NCBI RefSeq assembly: GCF_000497045.1
Contig: NW_015961992.1
Span: forward strand, 2,259-66,258
Source of the DNA: Kalmanozyma brasiliensis GHG001
Taxonomy: Eukaryota; Basidiomycota; Ustilaginomycetes; Ustilaginales
Direction: 5' to 3'
Length of the DNA: 64,000 nucleotides
Positions within the stretch are counted from its first letter, which is position 1. Every line of letters begins with the position of its first letter. The notes below the pieces were generated by a model. It searched no databases. It saw nothing but the letters and a program-made list of their open reading frames with translations, and had not been told where the DNA came from. This document shows, piece by piece, positions 1-8,944 of the stretch. A program made the position numbers and the translations under genes.

Positions 1-498
1 CCCAAAATCTAATTTGTACCTAACTTCAAAATTTGATGCCAAACCGGTTTCTGACGCAAATTCACCATGTTCTTAACCACATTTTTGTGGGAATGGCATG
101 CATTTCCTCACCCTAACACACTCTTACAACCCAAACCCCAAACCTTGCTGTTGCCAATGGTTACTTGGGGGATTGTTTTTTTTTGCTCTGGTGGACCCGG
201 GTTATTATTGGGCTGGATTTTGCGGCCATCATTTTTTGAAATGCATCCTGGGTTCACGGCGGGTTCTCCGTGACCAGACGCGAGTTGAGCAACGGGCCAT
301 TTGTCCTTTGCAGCCTCGACATGGCAATCTCACTAAGCGAATCTTTCGAGGCGAGAGTACAGATTGCAGACGATGAGGTAGATGACATGCAAATGGGGAG
401 GGAAAGACGATCGATTGTTCTATGAGACGTCGCCTTCGCTATCATGATGCAAGAATGCGTGAAGACGGGCTTGCTGCAGTGTCGACACTTTCAAGTCC
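1..498. other. Left-edge intergenic DNA, AT-richer than the rest
   Basis: The first roughly 250 bases are visibly richer in A/T and in short homopolymers (T runs near 178-186 and 231-236) than the GC-rich genes beside them. No ORF here looks coding on either strand. The stretch from about 300 to 498 is probably the 3' flank of the CSC1-like gene, whose stop codon is at 499-501 on the minus strand. I see no terminal repeat or target-site duplication that would identify an element. Confidence 0.5.
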
Positions 499-3400
499 TT
501 AGCGCTGGTAGCCGTGGGGGCCTCCTTGTTGGTATCCGGAGCCACCGTGCGAACCATGCTGAGAAGGGTAGTAGTTGCCTCCACTCGACTGCTGCCCATG
601 AGCGTATGGCTGTCCCGGCTGCGACGCCGCCTGCTGTTGGTGTGCATAGACCGGTGCGTGCTGAGGTGACTGCTGCTGCTGACCGTACCCGCCGCTGGGG
701 TGGTAAGGATAGTCGGCCGATGCCTGGCGAGAGGGTGGTGCGCCCATGAATCGCTGCGGCTGCTGGTAGTTCGGTGGCGAAGCAGTGTAACCACCGCCGC
801 CGCCTGCGTGGTACTGCGGTGTCGACGTGGCCATTGGCGCAATCACAGTGCCAGGCGAGATCTGCTGCGGCTGACCTGGCGACGGCGTTCGTCCCATGGT
901 GCTGCCGCCGTACGAAGGAGCTTGTGATGCGGGCGGCCCATATCCTCTAGCGGGTGTAGCTGCCGCCGCCGTCGCTGCCGCTACTGCAGGATTGGTGCTG
1001 CCGTACAAAAGGTTGCCGTAGGAGCCCAGACTCGTCTGGCTACCCTGAGCGCTGTGGTTGGCTCCCATGCGTGGCAGCTGCGACTGGCCGATCTGTGCGT
1101 AAGGGTCAACATAGCGTGCTTGCTGAGGCATACCGCCCTCGAACGCTGGGGTTGTGTTCGCCGAGTAGCTATTGTAGGCCCCATGTGCGCCCACGCCTTC
1201 AGGGGACGATTTGCCGCCGTAGGTGGTGCCTGCCAGTGTGCCGTCCAAGGACTCGTTGTACAAGCTGTGCTGACGTTTCTCGAGGAGGTTGTCGCGGCTG
1301 TCACGAGCAGAGACGTTGGCCATCTCGAATTCCTCGCCGCCATGCGTGTTGCCTCCGGCCATGTAGTTGGCGTACTGGTCCTTGAAGTAGTTGGCGCGCG
1401 TTTCAGCGAGGTCATCGGGACTCGTAGCGCCAATGCCAGCCATCGACATGCCGCCAAGCGTGGTGCCTGACATGACCGAACGATTGTCCGAATCCTTGCG
1501 GGGATCGTACTCGAGCTGATCCTCTTCGATGGCAGCGATCTTGAGACCACCAGCCACCTGCTCGGTCTCGACCTTGCGCCCATCCACGACGGCGACACCC
1601 TGATCGATGCGACCCTTGTACACTTGCGGCAAGAGATGCTTGACCTTGGCGTGCACCATGGGTGTGAACAGCTTCGAGTGGAGCGTTGGGTGGCCGAAGC
1701 GACGCTGCAGACGGTTGTGACGCGCATCACCGCCGTGAATTTTGGAGGCGGCAATCTCGGCCTCGTTGGGGATGTACCAATCGAAGCGGCGGTCAAAGGT
1801 GGTTCGGCAGTAGATCTTGAAGCCCACGAGCATGAGGATGGGCGGCAGGGCAGCGATGGCCTGATAGTAGTTGAGCGTGTCGAGCACGACGGCGAGGATG
1901 AGGATGACCTGCATGAAGCCGATGCAGACGAGCAGACGGTTGATGGCGGGTCGCCACAGCATGCCGCCGGTCTCGTGCTTGGTGACAAAGACGTACATGA
2001 GCTGGTACTTGTAGATGAACGAGTTGGCCCAGAACACGACGGCGGAGAAGACGATAACGAGCGGGGCGAGAGGCGCATAGATCATGGCGACAGCCGCCAT
2101 GAAGAGAAAGTTGGCGTAGTACATCCAGTAGTCGAACACGGGAGGCTTAGTGTACTCTCGCACATCACGCGGCGTGCGTCCGAAGAAGACCTTTTGAACC
2201 CAGACGAGCATCAGCTTGATGACTTGTGCGAGATCAAAGACGGCCAGGTACCCTCGGAGTGGCAGCCAGGTGAGCCAGTAGTTGGACTGATTGAGGTACT
2301 GTTGCTTTGCTGCGTACGCAGCCGTTCGTCCGAGCCTTTCGATAATGTTGAGGGCGCTGTCCTTGTTGATCTCGACGACGAGCTGCGAGACGAGCGAGAG
2401 AATGACACCGATGAGCGAGAAGAAGAGGAACTGCGAGATGACGAGAAAGCCAAAGTACTGTCCGACCAGCAGACGGTCGAGCCTGTAGCGGGTCTGGATC
2501 CCTCGGTACTTGGCGATCCTGCGCATGGCGAGGGGGAAGAAGAAGGAAGCGATGCCCATGATGATGGGAGCACCGAGACCCGAGACGGCGGCGAAAGTGA
2601 ACGAGCTGGACGATTGCCAGTCTTTGAGCCAACCAAGCCAGGAAATGGTGGTGAGGCCCGCCATGTTGGAGAGCAGCGACACAATAATCAAAGGGAAGAT
2701 GTTAAGGAAGAAGAGGACGAGCAGCATGAGGAAGCCAAAGAAGCTCGACTTGGCACGGCTGGCGCGTGACCTGGTGAGATTCTTCCAGATGATACCGGTG
2801 GGAGGGGGAGCGAGGGTGACGCGCATGCCGCCGGGCCTCTTGCCCTGAAGCACCTTGGCGGCTGCGTGCGCGTATGGAACAGCAGCGAGCGAGGCGAATC
2901 CGTACATCTCGGGCTGCTTGTCCTGGATGGTGTCTCGCTGGTGCATCACGGCAGCCTCGACGCGGTTGATCTGGCTGGTGAGGTAGTCGATCGCATCTAC
3001 TTTCTTGCCGCCACAGCCCATGAAGCCGCCGATGGTTTTGGTGGGTCGTTTGGCAGGCACCTGGTTGGGATTCTTGAGGTACTTTGCCAGGACCCGTTCG
3101 AGCTCGCGCACCAAGTCGTTGTGCTTCTCGATGAGATCGGGCAGAATGCCGACGCGTCGACCGATGTGCACCTCGGTGGTAGGGTAGGGCATCTTGAGCT
3201 CGGACAGGACGGCGCCGAGAGCGTTATCGGCTTGGTAGCGCTTTGTGACGTCGGTGATCATGAGCGTTCGGGCGTGAAAGCTGGTCTGGTACTCTTCGGA
3301 TCGGAAGTAGGCCCATCTCAAGCGGACCATTTCTCGATAGTGATACCAGATGAAGGCGAGCGCAACGATGGTGCCGACGTAGCTCATGCCGACGTGAGCC

Positions 3401-3915
3401 CACATGTAGTTGCCGTGAACGTTGGACATGTTGAGGTAGTTGAGCTTGTTGGTGACGAGGTTACTGCCTCCGTTGCGCATGTTGTAAGCGATGTCGACGG
3501 GCATGAGGACGACCGACATGAGGATGGCGAGTGTGGTGAGCATCCATCGCATCATGCGGATGAAGCGGAGGAAGGTGACGCCATCAAGGCCGATGAGGGG
3601 CAAGAGATCGTGTTCTTTGTACTTGATGATGGGCGGAAGCCAGCCAAAGAAGCCTTCGGACGCTTTGGGGGGCGCTTTGCCTTCTTCGGCGTACTTGTAT
3701 TTGGGAGCGTAGACAATCTTGTTGTTTGGACGGAGGATCTGGAAAGCGATGACAGTGACGAGGGCGAGCGCAACAAAGGCGACGATGGTGATGCCCACCT
3801 TTTTGAGGTCGGTAGCGCCGTTGGCGTTGAGTTGCTCAATGAGCGCTGAAGGGACGACGCCATTGCCGTTGTTCTGCCTCGCTACGAGGCTAGGGAAGGT
3901 CGCTGTTTGCGACAT
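499..3915 (-). CDS. CSC1/OSCA1/TMEM63-like stress-gated cation channel (DUF221 family)
   Basis: A single uninterrupted reading frame of 1138 aa begins at an ATG (3915). Order seen: an extracellular N-terminus and a first membrane segment near residues 38-60; two more segments around 120-190; a long cytoplasmic loop (about 200-380) matching the PHM7_cyt region; then a block of about seven membrane segments (about 385-700) matching RSN1_7TM. Known members (yeast Csc1, plant OSCA, animal TMEM63) are osmotically or mechanically gated cation channels, and yeast Rsn1/Phm7 belong to the same superfamily. After the membrane domain comes a tail of about 400 residues rich in Gly, Ser, Gln, Tyr and Pro, ending at the stop codon. 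This makes the protein longer than most family members. The family call is secure; the exact ion and the subcellular membrane are not visible. Confidence 0.93.
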   Translation of the reverse strand: MSQTATFPSLVARQNNGNGVVPSALIEQLNANGATDLKKVGITIVAFVALALVTVIAFQILRPNNKIVYAPKYKYAEEGKAPPKASEGFFGWLPPIIKYKEHDLLPLIGLDGVTFLRFIRMMRWMLTTLAILMSVVLMPVDIAYNMRNGGSNLVTNKLNYLNMSNVHGNYMWAHVGMSYVGTIVALAFIWYHYREMVRLRWAYFRSEEYQTSFHARTLMITDVTKRYQADNALGAVLSELKMPYPTTEVHIGRRVGILPDLIEKHNDLVRELERVLAKYLKNPNQVPAKRPTKTIGGFMGCGGKKVDAIDYLTSQINRVEAAVMHQRDTIQDKQPEMYGFASLAAVPYAHAAAKVLQGKRPGGMRVTLAPPPTGIIWKNLTRSRASRAKSSFFGFLMLLVLFFLNIFPLIIVSLLSNMAGLTTISWLGWLKDWQSSSSFTFAAVSGLGAPIIMGIASFFFPLAMRRIAKYRGIQTRYRLDRLLVGQYFGFLVISQFLFFSLIGVILSLVSQLVVEINKDSALNIIERLGRTAAYAAKQQYLNQSNYWLTWLPLRGYLAVFDLAQVIKLMLVWVQKVFFGRTPRDVREYTKPPVFDYWMYYANFLFMAAVAMIYAPLAPLVIVFSAVVFWANSFIYKYQLMYVFVTKHETGGMLWRPAINRLLVCIGFMQVILILAVVLDTLNYYQAIAALPPILMLVGFKIYCRTTFDRRFDWYIPNEAEIAASKIHGGDARHNRLQRRFGHPTLHSKLFTPMVHAKVKHLLPQVYKGRIDQGVAVVDGRKVETEQVAGGLKIAAIEEDQLEYDPRKDSDNRSVMSGTTLGGMSMAGIGATSPDDLAETRANYFKDQYANYMAGGNTHGGEEFEMANVSARDSRDNLLEKRQHSLYNESLDGTLAGTTYGGKSSPEGVGAHGAYNSYSANTTPAFEGGMPQQARYVDPYAQIGQSQLPRMGANHSAQGSQTSLGSYGNLLYGSTNPAVAAATAAAATPARGYGPPASQAPSYGGSTMGRTPSPGQPQQISPGTVIAPMATSTPQYHAGGGGGYTASPPNYQQPQRFMGAPPSRQASADYPYHPSGGYGQQQQSPQHAPVYAHQQQAASQPGQPYAHGQQSSGGNYYPSQHGSHGGSGYQQGGPHGYQR

Positions 3916-6190
3916 GGCGGGCAGACGAGCGTGAAGGCCACGCAGGCGCGCTTCGCTGTAAGATCGTGGTGGCTCGAACGACGCTCTGGGTTGCGATCCG
4001 CTGGCGCGACGAAGAGTGACAGGGATCGGGGGTGCGTCGCAACGAAGGGGAGACCTGCTCGCCGAACGTTGAGTATGTAGCGGTGGTCACGAGGCCTGAA
4101 AGCGTGGACAGTGGTAGCCTTAGGAGCCTGTGTTTCGACGGTGGATCAATTCTTCTGTGTCTCTGTCTGTGTGTACGGCGATGTGAGTGGGTCGAGTCGA
4201 AAGGCGAAGGACCGTGCGAAGCGACTGATATGAATGCCGTTCGTTTCGAGATGAGGATGACGGTCTTGTGGGTCGATTCTAGCTGAGCGTCGGGTCGGTG
4301 TGCAAGCGATTGAGTATCTTCGAACAGAAGGAAAGTGCTTCGAAGCGACCACGGATCGAGACAAGCAGCAAGTGGAATGGATGTGATGATGAAGCAAAGA
4401 GAAGAGTCGGACAAGGAGGAGGAGAATGATGATGATGAAGGACAAGGGGACCGCGTCGAGCAGAGGGTTGCTGTGCGTCGGCAGTCCGAGTTGGTGGAAA
4501 ATGGCAGACTAAGCTCTCTTTTTCAAGGAAATTTAAAGCGCGTATTCCAAGCAAAGGGGGGAAAAAGGGGCAGCAGCCAGGCAGCCGAAAAGTTTCAATT
4601 TGGGTCAAAATTGATTTGGCAACAATTTCTGACGCTGGCGTCACCTGCCCGTTCATGCACAGAGCACCACACATTCCGGGGGGCGCAGCAGCAGCAGCAG
4701 AGCTTCTGAGCTGTCACTCGACCCGGCTGTGCGTCGCTTTCGCCTCTTTTCTCATCGTCTGTCACATGTGAATGGAAAAAAGGGTATATTTTTAGTCTTT
4801 TCCCCTCGAGTCCCCTTTCATCGAACGTAGTTGATTGCCCGGCCATCCCATCCCCTTTGTCTCAAAGAGGACTCCACGCGGGTCTGAGTCGACTGCACCT
4901 CCATGCAGAGAGAAGCGCGCGCTGTGCTTGTTCGGGGGACAGAAGAGGCGGAGGTGAAGTGAGGACGAGCTAGCCGCGACAGCGACACGGCTTGTCACTT
5001 AGACGCCGGCCGATCGACTCTCTGATCTTCCATCTCAAGTTGCCGAGAGGGATCAGCAACCAAAGCAAACTTTAGTTTGATTTTTCGTGACGCACAACCA
5101 GAGTCAGCTTGGTGCAAACGAAAGGCGAGAGCGAGCGATGGAGAGCAACACCGCACCAAGCTCGCTTGCCGAGAGGTGAATCGAACTGTGCCCTGTAATT
5201 CTGACGTCCGATCTCCGCCCATGACGGCGGCCTGCTCCAAAGCGTGGCTTTTCTCGGCTGCAGCCAAGTGCGTATCAGTCTATATGACAAGGCGCGGAGT
5301 CCTGATCGTAGACAGCATCGTGCTAGGAGAGAGTCGCCTATCACGGGTGTCAATATTCGCTCTCGGATCCTTTGGACCATGATACAAACCAGCACGATTG
5401 CATCAGACAGTTGATGACGAGGCTTTGTCGTCTCACGCTCCTGTATGAATCAAGCCCTCTTCATAACAAGTGCCCGAAGTCGATGGAGGGTTTGGACCCC
5501 AAATCGATGGCTGCTGCGGGCTCTTACCCCATCGACAGCAGAGAGCATTCGCACTTGCCATCGATGCCTGGCCTTCTCGCAGCTGGACCGAACTTTGATC
5601 GTATGATCAAGACGAAGCATGCTCGATGCTATGCTCGCCATGCTTTCACGCCAGATGACTCCAGGGATGGCAAAAGTGCGTCGATGGAGGCCGACATCAG
5701 TTGAGCGAATTGATGTCTTCGCTCGCGTGTCATTTCAAAGGTACGTGGCTGTGCGATCGGCGGCATCCTCTCGGTCGTGCCACTAAGTACCCGAGGTTGA
5801 ACTCACCTCCCAAAACTTCGGGGCACGGACGCTGCTGCCTTCCTCCCAAGCTGCCGAGCTCGTCAAAGGTGTTGATCCCGCCAGTCTGGTTTCAGGCACA
5901 TGTTTCTTAGCGCGCTGATGACGATCAGCCGATCCGCAATCTTCTTGAACGAGAAATCTCTCGAGAATGTTATGTCGTGGCTTGACACCGAAGGTCTCAA
6001 TTCTATCTCGTCCGATAGAAAAGCGATCACCACTTTGGTCTGCGACTGAGCTGGCCGCAACGCGCGGAGCTGGCGAAAGAACGCGCTGAGCCCCAGAAGG
6101 CGGAAGAAGACCCAAGTTGCTGCTGCTTGGTGGACCCTCTTCCACCTTCAACTCGTCGCCATCCGCACTGTTCACAACCTTAACCTCCAT

Positions 6191-6220
6191 TCGCATCCAT
6201 TCGCATCCATTCGCATCCAT
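6191..6220. repeat. Three exact tandem copies of a 10-bp unit
   Basis: The unit TCGCATCCAT is present three times without change, and a partial copy precedes it. It lies about 600 bp upstream of the proposed YRA1 start codon, in probable leader or promoter DNA. Confidence 0.9.
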
Positions 6221-6300
6221 CAAGCCCATCGGACCCTTCTTCATCACACCTCTACGTCATCGCCTACACTCAGTCAAGCAATCCCGCACCCTTTATCAAC

Positions 6301-6450
6301 ATGGTCAGCATCCAACGAGTCCCCGAGCCTTGTGCATCTGGTTTCGTCAATCGATCGACGCGCATCACCGTCCTTGCTACAAGCACTGCGGACGTCCAAG
6401 CGCCCTCCATGCTTGCAAATCCAGCTCGCCTCGAAAGCGCCGTCCGCTGA
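6301..6450 (+). other. 49-codon upstream ORF or small gene before YRA1
   Basis: An ATG in good context (ATCAACATGG) opens a 49-codon frame ending in TGA. Its codons end mostly in C or G, as in the real genes nearby. It lies 375 bp before the proposed YRA1 ATG, on the same strand. It could be a uORF in a long YRA1 leader, a free small gene, or chance. No homology is recognised and no classical donor site occurs inside it. Confidence 0.25.
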
Positions 6451-6825
6451 TGTCTTCGCAGCTGCGACAGCACCGCTATCTTTTGACGTACCCGATGGCA
6501 CCATCGACTCTTCCGCAACATTGCATTCTGACAACCATTGCCACTTCGCCTTCCATTCTCTGCCACCTGTCTCGAATTTGCGGTCGTCTCGGTCACTGCC
6601 ATGTCGCCGCTTTCTGGTCCTCTGTTGGGTCCTCTGTCATCGCCCGGTTGCTTCTTCGCATGATTGTTGGCCACGCACGACATTCGCCTGATCCTTCTGC
6701 GCCGGTCGATCGACCCTGTCTCGACTTTGTCGGCTGCGACTGATGCTGTCGCTCCATCATGACCTTCGCGTCCTTGTCGCGACTTCTTCGCTGTTGATGT
6801 TTTTTCGCTGTTCTCCAAACAGTCT

Positions 6826-8190
6826 ATGAACATCGACAAGCGTAAGTAAGGCTGTGATCCGCCAATGCATGCTCATCCTGCTGTGGTCCGCGAATCTATT
6901 TCGGCTCCTCGTCCGCCAATGGACGAACGCGGGTTCGCCGTCGCATGGCGCTCCCCGTACGCTACTGCGCATCAGGCAGTCATTCACCGCGGATACGCCG
7001 GCACGACCGCCGCGAGCCCGATCAAGGTTGCTCGTCAACGGACACACGCCACAGGAGAAGCATGCAGGCTGGAGATCCAGGATGAAAAGCAGGGCAACGA
7101 AGGCTGATACAAGTGCGCAACCACCTGGATTTCATACGACCCTGCGATGACGCTCGCTGTGCTACGGACGAACGCTCGGAATCTCATCGCGATCGATCCT
7201 TGTCGGCCCATGTCGCCATCTCTCGCTTCGCACATCGCATTCCAAATGCGGCTTTCCTCCTCTTGACTCGTTTTGTTTGACTCACAGCCCTTGACCAGAT
7301 CATGGCCGAGCGCCCCAAGAAGACCGGTGGTGCCGGTCGCAACAGCCAGCGTCGTGGTCGTGGCGGTCGCAGCTCCCGCCCTGGTGCCAAGGCTGCCGCT
7401 CTTGGTAGCGGCGCTCAGAACGCTGCTGTCATCGCCGCCTCGAACCGCAACAAGCCCCCCGTGGTGATCCCTGGCCGAAGCGGCAACACAGGTAGCAAGA
7501 TCATCCTCAGCAACTTGCCTCTGGATGTCACCGAGGCCCAAGTCAAGGTTCGTTGCTAGCTGGCATCCTCGACAAAGGGCCACCGTCGCCGCCGTATCTC
7601 TGCAACATCTGACACCCAACCGCTGCATTCGCTTTGACGCACATCCTCGTACGTCCTTTGCCGGCGCTTCCCCACAGGAACTCTTCTCGACCACCATCGG
7701 CCCTCTCCGCAAGGCGGCAATGAGCTACCGAGCTAACGGCCAGTCCACCGGCGTTTGCACTGTTGAATTTTCGCGTGCCGACGATGCTGGACGTGCCTAC
7801 ACCCAGTACAACAACCGATTGATCGACGGAAGTGAGTATCGCATTCAGAGACAGCGCTCCGCATCAGCATGAACAGATCGCTTAACTTTATCAAGCTGCT
7901 GCGCACCCGGTTGTCCATCTATAGAGAAGCCTCTCAAGGTCGAGGTCGTCGTGGACCCCGCCAAGGTGGCCGCCGCACCCGCGAACGCGACCAAGGGAGC
8001 CAAGGGTGCCGCTGCTGCTGGCGCCAAGGGCAAAGGAGGCCGCGCTGCTGCTGGTGCCTCGACCCGGGGTCGTGGTCGCGCGCGTGGCACCAAGCGTGAG
8101 GCTCGTCCCAAGAAGACCGTCGAGGATCTCGACGCCGAGATGGAGGACTACAACAAGCAGAGCACCACCGACGCTGCTCCTGCCGCCTAA
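6826..8190 (+). CDS. YRA1: Yra1/ALY/REF mRNA export adaptor (four exons)
   Basis: Exons proposed: 6826-6841, 7288-7547, 7678-7831 and 7925-8190, giving 231 aa with all junctions in frame (donors GTAAGT, GTTCGT, GTGAGT; acceptors CACAG, CACAG, TATAG). The 16-nt first exon supplies the start of an N-terminal helix reading NIDKPLDQIM, which matches the UAP56/Sub2-binding motif of Yra1/ALY proteins. An RGG-rich segment follows, then one RRM (about residues 55-135, starting KIILSNLP), a second Arg/Gly-rich segment and a C-terminal motif TVEDLDAEMEDY, the second Sub2-binding box. Known family members couple Sub2/UAP56 and the TREX complex to the Mex67 export receptor in the nucleus. A start at the in-frame ATG at 7302 would lose the N-terminal motif. 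The family is certain; the first exon is inferred from motif and splice sites. Confidence 0.9.
6842..7287 (+). other. Large first intron of YRA1 (446 nt)
   Basis: The donor GTAAGT follows the 16-nt exon and the acceptor CTCACAG precedes the second exon. At 446 nt it is several times longer than the other introns in the window (67-188 nt). It contains stop codons in all frames, so retention would abolish the protein. Confidence 0.7.
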
Positions 8191-8944
8191 GCAGCGATTC
8201 AACATACCCACAACGCCATGCTCCCTCCTACCTTGTAACAACGAAACTGTGCTTGCTGCCATCCAATCGCAATACACCCCCCAACCCAGCCCAGCGCTTC
8301 TTTTCTCGGTCATGGCTGTCCTGTCCTGTGTGAGACGCGGTCTGTGTTGACATCAATGCATCGAATCCCCGCGACAGCCTGAGCGTAAGCCGCAACCACG
8401 AGCCTTGCCCAGACTTGGCCTTCTCGAAAGATCTTACAGACCTCAGCCAATTTCGCCGACGCGTCGTGCTTCGCGTCTCCCTTTTTTCAAAAGGAAATCG
8501 AGGACGGAGAGAGAGAGAGAGAGAGAGAGCAACACTCACATTTCTTCTCATCTACGCGACACGACTCAGCTCTCCAATTTTCGGCTTGAGGCGCGGCTGT
8601 CTGTGGATCGTGGATGACATGCGTGGCTCCACCTGAATAGGGTCGGCAACCTCCTGCTCCGGTCTGGAAAGTTTGTGGCGGTTAGCTGAGCCATTCCAGC
8701 TTGACCTTCCACCCTTGCTGTAGATCACCATCCCCATCTACCAATTCCTATATCGTCTATTCCACCAATCTATTCAAGCGCAGGCAAGCCTACCAGCATC
8801 CGAGTCCACCCAGGCCGTCGACATCACTACGTACCACTTGGAACACTCGCCAGCAGCAGGTCCCACTTCGATCACGACTACGACACCCATAGCACGCTGG
8901 AGTCTCATCCCATAGAATCGATCGAGACCGCAAGACGAATCGAG
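8191..8944. other. Intergenic: YRA1 3' flank and RTT107 leader, with a (GA)n tract
   Basis: There is no supported gene. An uninterrupted GA dinucleotide tract runs from 8507 to 8529. The last 200 bases before 8945 are C/T-rich, as expected of a promoter and leader here. Confidence 0.6.

Larger units (their letters stand above)
3916..6825. other. Gene-poor 2.9 kb interval between CSC1-like and YRA1
   Basis: This holds the divergent 5' flanks of the CSC1-like gene and YRA1. The ORFs in it (for example one of 154 codons at 5783-6247, minus, and one of 208 codons at 6117-6743, plus) overlap one another in several frames, have no recognisable domain and show no consistent splice signals. A 10-bp tandem repeat and a 49-codon upstream ORF are listed separately. 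The rest may be UTR, promoter or non-coding RNA; the sequence alone does not decide. Confidence 0.5.

Noticed and set aside
1624..2769. 381-codon plus-strand frame over the CSC1-like gene
   Set aside because: Asp/Glu/Val/Gly-rich product typical of the reverse frame of a GC-biased membrane protein gene.
5783..6247. 154-codon minus-strand frame
   Set aside because: No domain, several overlapping frames on both strands, and uneven composition.
8507..8529. (GA)n tract as a GAGA-factor site
   Set aside because: A plain dinucleotide microsatellite; there is no evidence for a GAGA-type factor acting here.
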